This document shows, one piece after another, positions 1 to 11,296 of a stretch of DNA of 64,000 bases (positions are counted from its first letter, which is position 1; each line of letters begins with the position of its first letter). The position numbers and the translations under genes were made by a program. Source of the DNA: Pseudomonas sp. 102515 (GTDB taxonomy: Bacteria > Pseudomonadota > Gammaproteobacteria > Pseudomonadales > Pseudomonadaceae); assembly GCF_031085165.1 (NCBI RefSeq), contig NZ_JAVHTY010000006.1, positions 1-64,000 on the forward strand. Direction: 5' to 3'. Under the pieces are notes generated by a model that was given only the letters and a program-made list of their open reading frames with translations, had not been told where the DNA came from and did not search any database.

Positions 1-27
1 GGGGTTCGAGTCCCCTAGGGGACGCCA
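1..27 (+). tRNA. tRNA-Glu, 3' end only
   Basis: The window opens inside a tRNA. The T arm and acceptor end with encoded CCA are visible. The acceptor 3' strand implies a 5' strand GTCCCCT, and with this T arm it matches the usual bacterial tRNA-Glu. The anticodon lies outside the window. It is followed four bases later by tRNA-Gly, so the two are probably co-transcribed. Confidence 0.8.
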
Positions 28-31
28 TATT

Positions 32-107
<76 letters not shown>

Positions 108-118
108 AACAAACAAAG

Positions 119-143
119 ACACCGCCTCGGGGCGGTGTTTTTG
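119..143 (+). terminator. Rho-independent terminator of the tRNA operon
   Basis: An 8-bp perfect stem (ACACCGCC / GGCGGTGT) with a TCGG tetraloop is followed by a T run, eleven bases after tRNA-Gly. This is the textbook form. Confidence 0.93.
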
Positions 144-198
144 TGTGCGTGTCCTTTACGCCCGCCAGACGCCCGGCACCTGGCCGGGCGCGAGCCTG

Positions 199-1194
199 TC
201 ACTGGGGCGTATAGATCTGGTCGAAGACCCCGCCATCGGCGAAGTGGGTCTTCTGGATACCGCTCCAGGGCCCGAATTCCTTCTGGGCATCGATCAATTC
301 GAGCTTGGGAAAGCGATCGGCGTACTGCGCCAGGATCTGGGCATTGCGCGGACGCAGGAAGTTGTCTGCGGCGATCTTCTGGCCCTGGTCGGACCAGAGA
401 TACCTGAGGTAGTCCTCGGCCTCGGCGCGGGTGCCCTTCTTGTCGACGACACTGTCGACCACGCTCACCGGCGGCTCGGCCTGCACCGAGATGCTCGGAT
501 AGACCACCTCGAAGCCACCGCGACCGAATTCCCGGGCGATCATCTCGGCTTCGTTCTCGAAGGTCACCAGGACATCGCCCTGCTGGTTCTTCATGAAGGT
601 GGTGGTAGCCGCGCGACCGCCGGTGTCCAGGATGGGTACGTGCTTGAACAGTTCGGCGACGAAGGTGCGGGCCTTCTGCTCGTCGCCGCCCGGTTGGCGC
701 AGGGCGTAGGTCCAGGCGGAGAGGTAGGTGTAGCGACCGTTCCCGGAGGTCTTGGGGTTGGGCACGATCACCTGGACGCCATCCTTGAGCAGGTCGGGCC
801 AGTCATGGATGCCCTTGGGGTTGCCCTGGCGGACGATGAGCACCGTGGCCGAGGTGAAGGGCGCACTGCGATCGGGCAGGCGGGTTTCCCAGTCCTTGGG
901 CACCAGGCCGCGATCGGCCAGGGCCTGGATATCGGTGGCCTGGTTCATGGTGATGACGTCGGCCTGCAGGCCGTCGATGACCGCGCGCGCCTGCTTGCTG
1001 GAGCCGCCATGGGACATCTGGATCACCGGCGTTTCGCCGTGTTCGGCTTTCCAGTGCGCCTGGAAGGCCGGGTTGTAGTCCTTGTAGAAGTCACGCATGA
1101 CGTCGTAGGAGACGTTGAGCAGCGGTGGGGCGGCCAGGACCTGGGCGCTGGCCGCCAGCGCGGTGGCGAGCAGGGTGAGGCGAAGGATCTTCAT
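199..1194 (-). CDS. sbp: Periplasmic sulfate-binding protein
   Basis: This is a 331-residue periplasmic binding protein of the sulfate/thiosulfate ABC importer. It has a Sec signal peptide with probable cleavage after the VLA of residues about 19-21. Family hallmarks are the NVSYDVMRDFY segment just after cleavage, HGGSSKQARAV, and NPKTSGNGRY, which form the sulfate-binding pocket in Sbp proteins. The ATG is preceded by AGGA at good spacing. No permease or ATPase genes (cysTWA) lie beside it, so it must feed a transporter encoded elsewhere; a free-standing sbp is common in Pseudomonas. It is divergent from smc. CysP is the alternative name for its paralogue, and the overall pattern fits Sbp better. 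Confidence 0.93.
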   Translation of the reverse strand: MKILRLTLLATALAASAQVLAAPPLLNVSYDVMRDFYKDYNPAFQAHWKAEHGETPVIQMSHGGSSKQARAVIDGLQADVITMNQATDIQALADRGLVPKDWETRLPDRSAPFTSATVLIVRQGNPKGIHDWPDLLKDGVQVIVPNPKTSGNGRYTYLSAWTYALRQPGGDEQKARTFVAELFKHVPILDTGGRAATTTFMKNQQGDVLVTFENEAEMIAREFGRGGFEVVYPSISVQAEPPVSVVDSVVDKKGTRAEAEDYLRYLWSDQGQKIAADNFLRPRNAQILAQYADRFPKLELIDAQKEFGPWSGIQKTHFADGGVFDQIYTPQ

Positions 1195-1363
1195 GGGGGC
1201 ATCCTGCGAGTGGGGGGTGCAGGACTATAGCCTGTCGCCCTGGAGACGTGCAGAACGGCTGGAAATAAGCTCATGCGCGGCGACGGCAGTCGCTGCCGCC
1301 AATGGTAGACTTTCGCCCTTTCGCCTGCGGTTGGGCACGGCGCGGTGAACAAGGGCTCCTGAT

Positions 1364-4300
1364 ATGCGGTTGAGGTCGATCAAGCTGGCGGGATTCAAAT
1401 CCTTCGTCGATCCGACGACGGTGAATTTCCCGAGCAACATGGCAGCGGTGGTCGGCCCCAACGGTTGCGGCAAGTCGAACATCATCGACGCCGTGCGCTG
1501 GGTGATGGGCGAGAGCTCGGCCAAGAATCTGCGCGGCGAGTCGATGACCGACGTCATCTTCAATGGCTCCAACAGCCGCAAGCCGGTGTCCCAGGCCTCC
1601 ATCGAACTGATCTTCGACAACTCCGACCACACCCTGGTGGGCGAATACGCCAGCTACGCGGAAATCTCCATTCGCCGCCGGGTGACCCGCGAAGGCCAGA
1701 ACACCTATTTCCTCAACGGCACCAAGTGCCGCCGGCGTGACATCACCGACATCTTCCTCGGTACCGGCCTGGGGCCGCGCAGCTATTCGATCATCGAGCA
1801 GGGGATGATCTCCAAGCTGATCGAGGCGCGCCCGGAGGACCTGCGACACTACATCGAGGAAGCCGCAGGCATCTCCAAGTACAAGGAGCGGCGGCGCGAG
1901 ACCGAGAATCGCATTCGCCGGACCCAGGAGAATCTCGCCCGCCTGACCGACCTGCGCGAGGAGCTGGAGCGCCAGCTGGAGCGGTTGCACCGCCAGGCGC
2001 AGTCGGCCGAACGCTTCCAGGCGTTCAAGCAGGAGGAGCGGCAACTCAAGGCGCAATTGCAGGCGGTACGCTGGCGCGAGCTGGATGGCCGCGTCGGGCA
2101 GCGCGAAAAGGTGATCCGCGACCAGGAGACCGCCCTCGAGGCCCTGACCGCCGAGCAGCGCCAGGCGGACGCCGGCATCGAGCGGCTGCGCGACGGTCAT
2201 CATGAGCTCAGCGAAGCCTTCAATCTGGTGCAGGGTCGCTTCTACTCCCTGGGTGGTGACATCGCCCGCCTGGAGCAGACCATCCAGCATGGTCAGCAGC
2301 GCCAGCGCCAGTTGCAGGACGACCTGCGCGAAGCCGAGCAGGCCCGCAGCGAGGCCGAGTCCCACCTGGAGCACGACCGGGTGTTGCTCGCCACCTTCGA
2401 AGAAGAGCTGGCGATGCTCGAACCCGAGGAAGAGGCGGCACGGGCGCTGGGCGAGGAGGGCAGTGCCGCGCTGGAAGAGGCGGAGGCGGCCCTGGCGGAC
2501 TGGCAGCAGCGCTGGGAGTCGCTCAGCGCCGCGAGCATCGAGCCGCAACGGGACGCGGACGTGCAGCAGGCACGCATCCGCTCTCTGGAGCAGAGTCTGG
2601 AACGCGGCGTGGACCGTCAGCGTCGCCTGCGCGACGAGCGGACCCTGCTGGGCGAGGACGGTCCGTCCGAGCGGCTGGTCATGCTCGAAGAGCAGATCGC
2701 CGAAGACGAGTTGCTGCTGGAAGGCCTGGCCGAACAGGAATTGCAGGTCGGCGAGGGCTTGCAGCGACTGAGGGAAGAATTGCTGGGGCTGGCCAATGAC
2801 CAGAGTCAGCGTCAGGGCGAATTGCAGCGGCTGGAAGGCCGCATCGCCTCGCTGGAAGCCCTGCAGCAGGCGGCGCTGGCCCCCGATACCGGCGCGGCTC
2901 AATGGCTCGAAGCCGAGGGACTCGCCGCGGCGCCGCAGCTGGCGGACGAGGTCCAGGTCACTCCCGGTTGGGAACTGGCGGTGGAAACCGTCCTCGGCAG
3001 TGACCTGCAGGCGGTCTGTCTGGATGATCTGGAGGCCCTGCGTCTCGATAGCTTCGCCAGTGGCGCCCTGAACCTGGCGCTGCCCGGTTCGGTGGCGGTG
3101 GCGGTGGGCAGCCTGCTGGAGCAGGTGCAGGCACCGCGCGACCTGTCGCCCTGGCTGGGTCAGGTGCTGATCGCGAACAGTTACGACGAAGCGCTGACGC
3201 GGCGGGCGGCCCTGGCTCCGGGGCAGAGTCTGATCACGCCGGAAGGCTACTGGCTCTCCCGGCATTTCCTGCGCGTGCGGCGGGCCCAGGCGGCCGAAGG
3301 CAGTGTCCTGGCCCGCGGCCGCGAACTGGAGGAATTGCAGGCGCGGCGCCTGGAGCTGAGCGAGGCGCTCGCCCTCCAGGAAGCGCGGCTGGAAGAGCGT
3401 CGCGCGGCCCAGCAGCGGCTGGAAGGCGAGCGCGAAGAGGCGCGGCGGCGCCAGCAGCAGGAGCAGCAGCGGCTGGCCGAGTCGCGCGCCCAGCTGTCCG
3501 CTCAGCAGGCACGGGCCGAACAGTTGAGCATCCGTCGCCGGCAGCTGGAGGCCGAACTCAAGGATGTCGAGCAGCAGCTGGCGCATGAGCAGGAAGAGTT
3601 GGGCGAATGCCGGTTGCGCCTGCAGGACGCCCTGGACGCCATGGCCGTGGATACCCAGCAGCGCGCGCAATTGCAGGAACAGCGCGACCGTCATCGGCAG
3701 GCGGTGGAAGCGGCGCGGCAGCGCCAGCGCCAGGCTCAGGAACAACTTCATCAATTGACGGTGCGCCTGACCACCCTGAGAGCCCAGCGACAGTCGACAC
3801 TCCAGGCGCTGGAGCGGCTGGAGTTGCAGACCGCGCGCCTCGGTGAGCGCTGCGAGCAGCTCAATCTCAACCTGGAGGAAGGCGGCGAGCCCCTCGACGA
3901 ATTACGACTGCGCCTGGAGGAATTGCTGGAGCGGCGTCTGCAGGTGGACGAGGAGATGTGTACGGCGCGGCTGGCGCTGGAGGATGCCGATCGGCAGTTG
4001 CGTGATTTCGAGCGACGGCGCCTGCAGGCGGAACAGCAGGCCACGCTGCTGCGCGGCCAGCTGGAGCAGCAGCGCCTGGAGTGGCAGGGCCTGGCGACCC
4101 GCCGCAGTGGCTTCGCTGAGCAGCTGGCGGCCGATGGCTACGACCTGGCGACGGTGATCGCGACCCTGCCCGCGGAGGCCAGCGAGGCCGCCTGGGAAGA
4201 GCAGCTGGACGCCGTCGCGGCGCGGATCGCCCGGCTCGGACCGATCAACCTGGCGGCCATCGACGAATATCAGCAACAGGCCGAGCGCAAGACCTATCTG

Positions 4301-4849
4301 GATGCCCAGAACGCCGATCTGGTGGAGGCACTGGAGACGCTGGAAAGCGTCATCCGCAAGATCGATCGGGAAACCCGCAATCGTTTCAAGGATACCTTCG
4401 ACCAGATCAATCATGGCCTGCAGGCGCTGTTCCCAAAAGTTTTCGGGGGTGGCAGTGCCTACCTGGAACTTACTGGGGAAGATTTACTCGATACCGGGGT
4501 TGCGATCATGGCGCGGCCGCCGGGCAAGAAGAACAGCACCATTCATTTGTTGTCGGGTGGCGAAAAGGCCCTGACGGCACTGGCGCTGGTCTTTGCCATC
4601 TTCCAGTTGAATCCGGCGCCGTTCTGCATGCTCGATGAAGTGGATGCGCCCCTGGATGACGCCAACGTCGGCCGCTATGCCCGACTGGTCAAGAGCATGT
4701 CGGAGAAGGTGCAGTTCATTTACATCACGCACAACAAGATCGCCATGGAGCTGGCCGATCAGTTGCTGGGTGTGACCATGCACGAACCGGGCTGTTCACG
4801 GCTGGTGGCGGTGGATGTGGAAGAGGCGGTGGCCATGGTCGATGCCTAG
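1364..4849 (+). CDS. smc: Chromosome segregation ATPase SMC
   Basis: The 1161-residue SMC condensin subunit shapes and segregates the chromosome together with ScpA and ScpB. The order seen is the N-terminal head with Walker A GPNGCGKSN near residue 33, then a long heptad-rich coiled coil to about residue 510. A hinge follows (about 510-640, rich in small residues), then a return coiled coil. The C-terminal head carries the ABC signature LLSGGEKALTALAL and Walker B MLDEVDAPLDD. Length is normal for the family. An 827-codon open frame on the opposite strand is a shadow of its high-GC coiled-coil codons. zipA follows, as in other pseudomonads. Confidence 0.98.
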   Translation: MRLRSIKLAGFKSFVDPTTVNFPSNMAAVVGPNGCGKSNIIDAVRWVMGESSAKNLRGESMTDVIFNGSNSRKPVSQASIELIFDNSDHTLVGEYASYAEISIRRRVTREGQNTYFLNGTKCRRRDITDIFLGTGLGPRSYSIIEQGMISKLIEARPEDLRHYIEEAAGISKYKERRRETENRIRRTQENLARLTDLREELERQLERLHRQAQSAERFQAFKQEERQLKAQLQAVRWRELDGRVGQREKVIRDQETALEALTAEQRQADAGIERLRDGHHELSEAFNLVQGRFYSLGGDIARLEQTIQHGQQRQRQLQDDLREAEQARSEAESHLEHDRVLLATFEEELAMLEPEEEAARALGEEGSAALEEAEAALADWQQRWESLSAASIEPQRDADVQQARIRSLEQSLERGVDRQRRLRDERTLLGEDGPSERLVMLEEQIAEDELLLEGLAEQELQVGEGLQRLREELLGLANDQSQRQGELQRLEGRIASLEALQQAALAPDTGAAQWLEAEGLAAAPQLADEVQVTPGWELAVETVLGSDLQAVCLDDLEALRLDSFASGALNLALPGSVAVAVGSLLEQVQAPRDLSPWLGQVLIANSYDEALTRRAALAPGQSLITPEGYWLSRHFLRVRRAQAAEGSVLARGRELEELQARRLELSEALALQEARLEERRAAQQRLEGEREEARRRQQQEQQRLAESRAQLSAQQARAEQLSIRRRQLEAELKDVEQQLAHEQEELGECRLRLQDALDAMAVDTQQRAQLQEQRDRHRQAVEAARQRQRQAQEQLHQLTVRLTTLRAQRQSTLQALERLELQTARLGERCEQLNLNLEEGGEPLDELRLRLEELLERRLQVDEEMCTARLALEDADRQLRDFERRRLQAEQQATLLRGQLEQQRLEWQGLATRRSGFAEQLAADGYDLATVIATLPAEASEAAWEEQLDAVAARIARLGPINLAAIDEYQQQAERKTYLDAQNADLVEALETLESVIRKIDRETRNRFKDTFDQINHGLQALFPKVFGGGSAYLELTGEDLLDTGVAIMARPPGKKNSTIHLLSGGEKALTALALVFAIFQLNPAPFCMLDEVDAPLDDANVGRYARLVKSMSEKVQFIYITHNKIAMELADQLLGVTMHEPGCSRLVAVDVEEAVAMVDA

Positions 4850-4970
4850 TGCCCCACAGCCTCGCGGGTTGGCGGTGTAAAGTTGGCAGAAGTCGTGCTA
4901 GCTTATGGCCGCGCTAGCGGTAAGTGGAAAAAGCTAGGAAGAACACTGACTTGGCGTAGGTTTCGGAGGT

Positions 4971-5004
4971 TTTGGAAAGACCTCGCAAGCGTCGACTTTC
5001 CAAA
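4971..5004 (+). other. Inverted repeat in the zipA leader
   Basis: A perfect 9-bp inverted repeat (TTTGGAAAG at 4971-4979, CTTTCCAAA at 4996-5004) lies 50-80 bases before zipA. A shorter palindrome, CGACAGTGTCG, follows. There is no T run, so a terminator is unlikely. It may be mRNA leader structure or a protein site; its function is unknown. Confidence 0.4.
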
Positions 5005-5053
5005 GTTTCCCGACAGTGTCGGTCCATTATTTTCACAGGGGTATGTCTTTTTC

Positions 5054-5953
5054 ATGGATATGGGTCTGCGCGAGTGGCTGATCATCATCGGCGTCATCGT
5101 CATCGCCGGTATTCTGTTCGATGGTTGGCGTCGCATGAGCGGCAAGGGCAAGCTCAAGTTCAAACTTGACCAGTCGCTGAACAACCATCCGGAACACGAG
5201 GACGAGGATCCGGAAATCGTTGGCCCGACACGGGTGATAGAGCCCAAGGAGCCATCCCTGGATGATCCGGGCGAGCCGACGCCGCCGCGCTCCAACCAGC
5301 GCAAGCGCCGCGATGAGCGCCGTGAAGAACCCAGTGCCGACAGCTTCGACCTGTCTGCCAGCGATGAAGGCCTGGCAGGCCTGGCCGTCGATTCCGATGA
5401 GGTCGCCACCCGTGGTCGCGACAAGCCGCGCAAGGACAAGCCGCTGAGCAGCAAGGCGCCCGAGCGCGAGCCGGTCAGCGAGCCCGTCAGCCCGGGCAGC
5501 GGTCAGGCCGCCATGGCGCCGGTGGACGAGGTGCTGGTGATCAACGTCATCTCCCGAGACGAGAAGGGCTTTTCCGGTCCGGCGCTGCTGCAGAGCATCC
5601 TGGAAAGCGGGCTGCGCTTCGGCGACATGGATATCTTCCATCGTCACGAGAGCATGTCGGGCAATGGCGAGGTGCTGTTCTCCATGGCCAACGCCGTGCG
5701 TCCGGGCACCTTCGACCTGGATGCCATCGACGACTTCCATACCCCGGCGGTGAGCTTCTTCCTGGGTCTGCCCGGTCCGCGCCATCCCAAGCAGGCCTTC
5801 GACCTGATGGTGGCAGCGGCGCGCAAGCTGTCGTCCGAGCTCAATGGCGAGCTGAAGGACGAGCAGCGTAGCGTCATGACCGCCCAGACCATCGAACACT
5901 ACCGCCAGCGCATCGTCGATTTCGAACGCAAGAGCCTGATGCTCAAGCGTTGA
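5054..5953 (+). CDS. zipA: Cell division protein ZipA
   Basis: This 299-residue inner-membrane division protein tethers FtsZ to the membrane. It begins [17 protein letters not shown], a single N-terminal membrane segment (about residues 5-22) typical of ZipA. A charged Pro/Glu/Arg-rich linker follows (about 30-150), and then the C-terminal FtsZ-binding domain starting near [17 protein letters not shown]. The reading frame is open upstream to 4883, adding 57 residues. Those residues lack family likeness and would bury the membrane segment, so the ATG at 5054 is preferred; its ribosome binding site is weak (AGGGG about 12 bases away). A terminator follows. Confidence 0.94.
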   Translation: MDMGLREWLIIIGVIVIAGILFDGWRRMSGKGKLKFKLDQSLNNHPEHEDEDPEIVGPTRVIEPKEPSLDDPGEPTPPRSNQRKRRDERREEPSADSFDLSASDEGLAGLAVDSDEVATRGRDKPRKDKPLSSKAPEREPVSEPVSPGSGQAAMAPVDEVLVINVISRDEKGFSGPALLQSILESGLRFGDMDIFHRHESMSGNGEVLFSMANAVRPGTFDLDAIDDFHTPAVSFFLGLPGPRHPKQAFDLMVAAARKLSSELNGELKDEQRSVMTAQTIEHYRQRIVDFERKSLMLKR

Positions 5954-5970
5954 TCGTGCCGGAGCGAACC

Positions 5971-5996
5971 AAGAGCAGCCTCGGCTGCTCTTTTTG
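5971..5996 (+). terminator. Rho-independent terminator after zipA
   Basis: A 9-bp stem (AAGAGCAGC / GCTGCTCTT) is followed by a T run, 18 bases after the zipA stop. It ends the smc-zipA unit. Confidence 0.9.
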
Positions 5997-6058
5997 TTTG
6001 TAAGTTTTACCGCGGCGCCAGGGGTGCCGCCAGGGCCACCCCTGGGTGGCGACAGTGA

Positions 6059-8452
<2,394 letters not shown>

Positions 8453-8610
8453 ATAGGAAAGATCAGGCCCGCAGGGGCCGATCTTCTTGGTCTTGCCAAT
8501 AGGCGTAGTTGTTGTTCAACGATAACGAAGCGGTAATTAGGAAAATAGGCGTATTTGGCGTTTCGTTTAATGGCTGCAGGTCGTGAGCTGCTAGCGTGGT
8601 TATCGAGTAA

Positions 8611-8646
8611 AAAGGGCTTCGCTTGATTAAGGCGAAGCCCTTTTTA
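8611..8646. terminator. Bidirectional terminator between ligA and galE
   Basis: A stem of about 12 bp (AAGGGCTTCGC / GCGAAGCCCTT) with a 9-nt loop has T runs on both strands. It lies 24 bases after the galE stop and 160 bases after ligA. It serves galE and can also stop read-through from ligA. Confidence 0.9.
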
Positions 8647-8669
8647 TTGGGCGGAACACATGCGCCCCT

Positions 8670-9758
8670 TCAAGCGGAGCGAGATGCGGGCGCGTGGGCC
8701 AGTTGTTCTTTCTGGAGAGAATCTTCCACCATGATGATCGCCTGGGTCTTCTGGCGATAACCCTGGGGATTGAGCGACTGCCAGCGCCAAGCATCTTCCA
8801 GCATGGTGGCGAGGCTGCGTTCGGCACGCCAGCCGAGTTCCTGCCAGGCCTTTTCCGGATCCGCCCAGCACTGGGCCACATCGCCCGCGCGTCGCGGGGC
8901 GAGGCGGCAGGGGATGTCGCGACCCAGCTGCTGTTCCAGGATCGCCACCACCTCCTTGACCGAATGCCCGCGCCCGGTACCCAGGTTCCAGGTCGAGACG
9001 CCCGGGCGTCTGGCCAGGGTATTTAGCGCCGCCAGGTGGCCACGGGCTAGATCCTGCACATGGATGTAGTCACGGACGCCGGTGCCATCGGGCGTCGGGT
9101 AGTTGTCGCCATACACCTCCAGCCAGGGCCGGCGGCCGCTGGCCACCTGCAGGAGGTAGGGCACCAGGTTGTTGGGCGTGCCCTGGGGGTCCTCGCCGAT
9201 CAGCCCGGAGGGATGGGCGCCGATGGGGTTGAAGTAGCGCAGCACGGCAACGGACCAGCGTGGATCGGCCCCGGCGAGCCCGCGCAGTACCTGCTCGGCC
9301 ATGAGTTTCGACTGGCCGTAGGGGTTGGCCGGCTCCGCGGTCGGGCAGCTTTCGCTGATCGGCGGAATGCAGTGGCCGTAGACGGTGGCGGAAGAGCTGA
9401 AGACCAGCTGGTGCACCCCGGCGGCGGCCATGGCCTGGCAGAGCGCCAGGGTGCCGCCGACGTTGTTGTCGAAATAGCGCAGGGGGTGCCGCACGCTTTC
9501 GCCGACCGCCTTGAGTCCGGCGAAATGCAGGACTCCGGTGATCGGCAGCTCCTGGAACAGTCGATCCAAGAGCGGGCGATCCCGTACATCACCGCGTACG
9601 AAGAGGGGCGCCCGCCCAGCCAGGGTGGCGATGCGCTGCACGGCCTCCATTCGGCTGTTGACCAGGTTGTCCAGTATCACCACCTCGTGGCCCGCACGGA
9701 GCAGCTCCAACGTCGTATGAGAACCTATGTAGCCCGCGCCGCCCGTGATCATCAACAT
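8670..9758 (-). CDS. galE: UDP-glucose 4-epimerase
   Basis: This 362-residue extended short-chain dehydrogenase interconverts UDP-glucose and UDP-galactose. The Rossmann motif GGAGYIGSH is at the N terminus, the catalytic Ser/Tyr/Lys lie in SSSATVYG and YGQSK, and RYFNPIGAHPSGLIGE is the substrate-loop signature. The start chosen is the ATG at 9758, which follows GAGGGCGG at good spacing. An upstream in-frame ATG at 9791 would add 11 unrelated residues. It sits divergently beside a glycosyltransferase and UDP-galactopyranose mutase. It would supply the UDP-galactopyranose that the mutase converts. Confidence 0.96.
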   Translation of the reverse strand: MLMITGGAGYIGSHTTLELLRAGHEVVILDNLVNSRMEAVQRIATLAGRAPLFVRGDVRDRPLLDRLFQELPITGVLHFAGLKAVGESVRHPLRYFDNNVGGTLALCQAMAAAGVHQLVFSSSATVYGHCIPPISESCPTAEPANPYGQSKLMAEQVLRGLAGADPRWSVAVLRYFNPIGAHPSGLIGEDPQGTPNNLVPYLLQVASGRRPWLEVYGDNYPTPDGTGVRDYIHVQDLARGHLAALNTLARRPGVSTWNLGTGRGHSVKEVVAILEQQLGRDIPCRLAPRRAGDVAQCWADPEKAWQELGWRAERSLATMLEDAWRWQSLNPQGYRQKTQAIIMVEDSLQKEQLAHAPASRSA

Positions 9759-9827
9759 GCAACCGCCCTCGCCAAACCTGTAGCCATTCATTAGAAATAA
9801 TTATTTTGTACAGACTCGGGCATAAAT

Positions 9828-9862
9828 AACGCTTCGCTTGGGTTTTAATCGAGCGAAGCGTT
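9828..9862. promoter_or_regulatory. Inverted repeat in the galE/glycosyltransferase intergenic region
   Basis: A perfect 11-bp inverted repeat (AACGCTTCGCT / AGCGAAGCGTT) with a 13-nt AT-rich spacer lies in the 360-bp gap between the divergent galE and the glycosyltransferase gene. There is no good T run on either strand. It may be a regulatory hairpin or operator. The rest of the gap (9863-10117) shows no gene. Confidence 0.45.
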
Positions 9863-10117
9863 AGTTGTGCCAATTCATCGAGTAGACGTTGTTCTGAAGT
9901 TGAATGGCGATATTGGTTCTAGCGAAGCGGAAGTTCATCGATAAAGTTATGAACCCTTGCCGGTTGGACAAGTCGATAACGTTGCTCGATATCGCGCATT
10001 CCGACTGCCGATACCTTCGGGAGGGTCTCTGGACGTTTTGCAAGTTGCCAAGCCACCGGCCGAGGCGCGGCTGTTTCGCCGCCCTCGGTCAGGCGTTCGA
10101 TCTCACAGGAGCACACC

Positions 10118-11296
10118 ATGAGTTGGGCCGGCCCCCATACCGAAACGATCGGCAAGACCAAACAGCCCGCGAGCGTTGCGGAGCGCCCCTGGGATCCCGC
10201 CAGGCCGCTCCTGCTATGCCTGGCCCATCTGCGCTGGAGCTTCGTCTACCAGCGTCCGCAGCACGAGATGGTGCGCTTCGCCGAGCACTACAACGTGCTC
10301 TATTGCGAAGAGCCCCTGGATGCCACGGATGGCCGTTCGCATCTGGAGGTGCGGGTGGAAGAGAACGGCGTGCGGGTATTGGTACCCCATCTGCCTCGCT
10401 GCCTTTCCGCGGAAGCGCGAGCCTGCGCCCAGCAGGAATTGCTGCAAACCTATCTGCAGGAGTTGCGGCGGCCGGTGGCGGTCGCCTGGTATTTCACACC
10501 CATGGCGCTGGACTATGCCGGCGAGATCCCGGCGCAGACCCTGGTCTATGACTGCATGGACGAACTCTCGGCCTTTCGCGGCGCGCCCCCGGCCCTGCTG
10601 CAGCGGGAGCGGGAATTGCTGCAGCGCGCCGACCTGGTGTTTACCGGGGGTTACAGCCTGTACGAGGCCAAGCGTGATCGCCATCCGCGGGTCTTTCCCT
10701 TTCCCAGTAGCGTGGACGTGGTGCATTTCGGCCAGGCCCGCGCGGTCCTGACGGAGCCTGCGGACCAGGCCGGTCTGGCGCAGCCTCGACTGGGGTTCTA
10801 TGGCGTGATCGACGAGCGCCTGGATCTCGACCTGCTGGAGGCGGTGGCGCAGCGGCGTCCGCACTGGCAGTGGGTGATCCTGGGGCCGGTGGTCAAGATC
10901 GATCCCGCCAGCCTGCCGCAGCTGCCCAATCTGCATTACCTGGGCGGCAAGACCTATGACGAACTGCCCGCCTACCTGGCCGGTTGGGACGTGGCCCTGA
11001 TGCCCTTTGCCCTGAACGAGGCGACGCGTTTCATCAGTCCCACCAAGACGCCCGAATACCTGGCGGGGGGCTGCCCGGTGGTGTCGACGCCCGTCACCGA
11101 TGTGGTGCGCACCTACGGCGACAGCGGCGTGGTCTGGATCGCCGAAGGCGCCGAGGCTTTCGTCGCGGCCTGCGAGGCGGCCCTGGCCAGTCATGACCAG
11201 CGCGAGGCCTTTCTGGCTCGCGCCGATGCCCTGCTGACCGGGATGTCCTGGGACAGCACCTGTGACCTGATGCGGGAGAAGATCCAATGGCGGTAA
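10118..11296 (+). CDS. Glycosyltransferase of GT-B fold, possibly galactofuranosyl or galactosyl transferase
   Basis: This 392-residue cytoplasmic or peripheral glycosyltransferase follows a strong AGGAG site. The N-terminal half (LLCLAHLRWSFVYQRPQHEMVRFA) resembles TuaH/GT4-like enzymes. The C-terminal half carries the GT-B donor-binding pattern LGPVVKID and SPTKTPEYLAGGCPVVSTPV, with a glutamate at the usual catalytic spot of the E-x7-E region. It is the first gene of a four-gene unit and overlaps the UDP-galactopyranose mutase start by 10 bases, which suggests a UDP-galactofuranose or UDP-galactose donor. The acceptor is unknown. No signal peptide or membrane segment is seen. Confidence 0.82.
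   Translation: MSWAGPHTETIGKTKQPASVAERPWDPARPLLLCLAHLRWSFVYQRPQHEMVRFAEHYNVLYCEEPLDATDGRSHLEVRVEENGVRVLVPHLPRCLSAEARACAQQELLQTYLQELRRPVAVAWYFTPMALDYAGEIPAQTLVYDCMDELSAFRGAPPALLQRERELLQRADLVFTGGYSLYEAKRDRHPRVFPFPSSVDVVHFGQARAVLTEPADQAGLAQPRLGFYGVIDERLDLDLLEAVAQRRPHWQWVILGPVVKIDPASLPQLPNLHYLGGKTYDELPAYLAGWDVALMPFALNEATRFISPTKTPEYLAGGCPVVSTPVTDVVRTYGDSGVVWIAEGAEAFVAACEAALASHDQREAFLARADALLTGMSWDSTCDLMREKIQWR

Noticed and set aside
1271..3754. 827-codon open frame on the minus strand opposite smc
   Set aside because: Its translation is Leu/Gln/Arg-rich and low in complexity, a mirror of the coiled-coil codons of smc; no family likeness and no ribosome binding site.
8459..8489. Possible terminator directly after ligA
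   Set aside because: The GATC/GGCC stem is interrupted and the following T run is weak; kept out in favour of the strong hairpin at 8611-8646.
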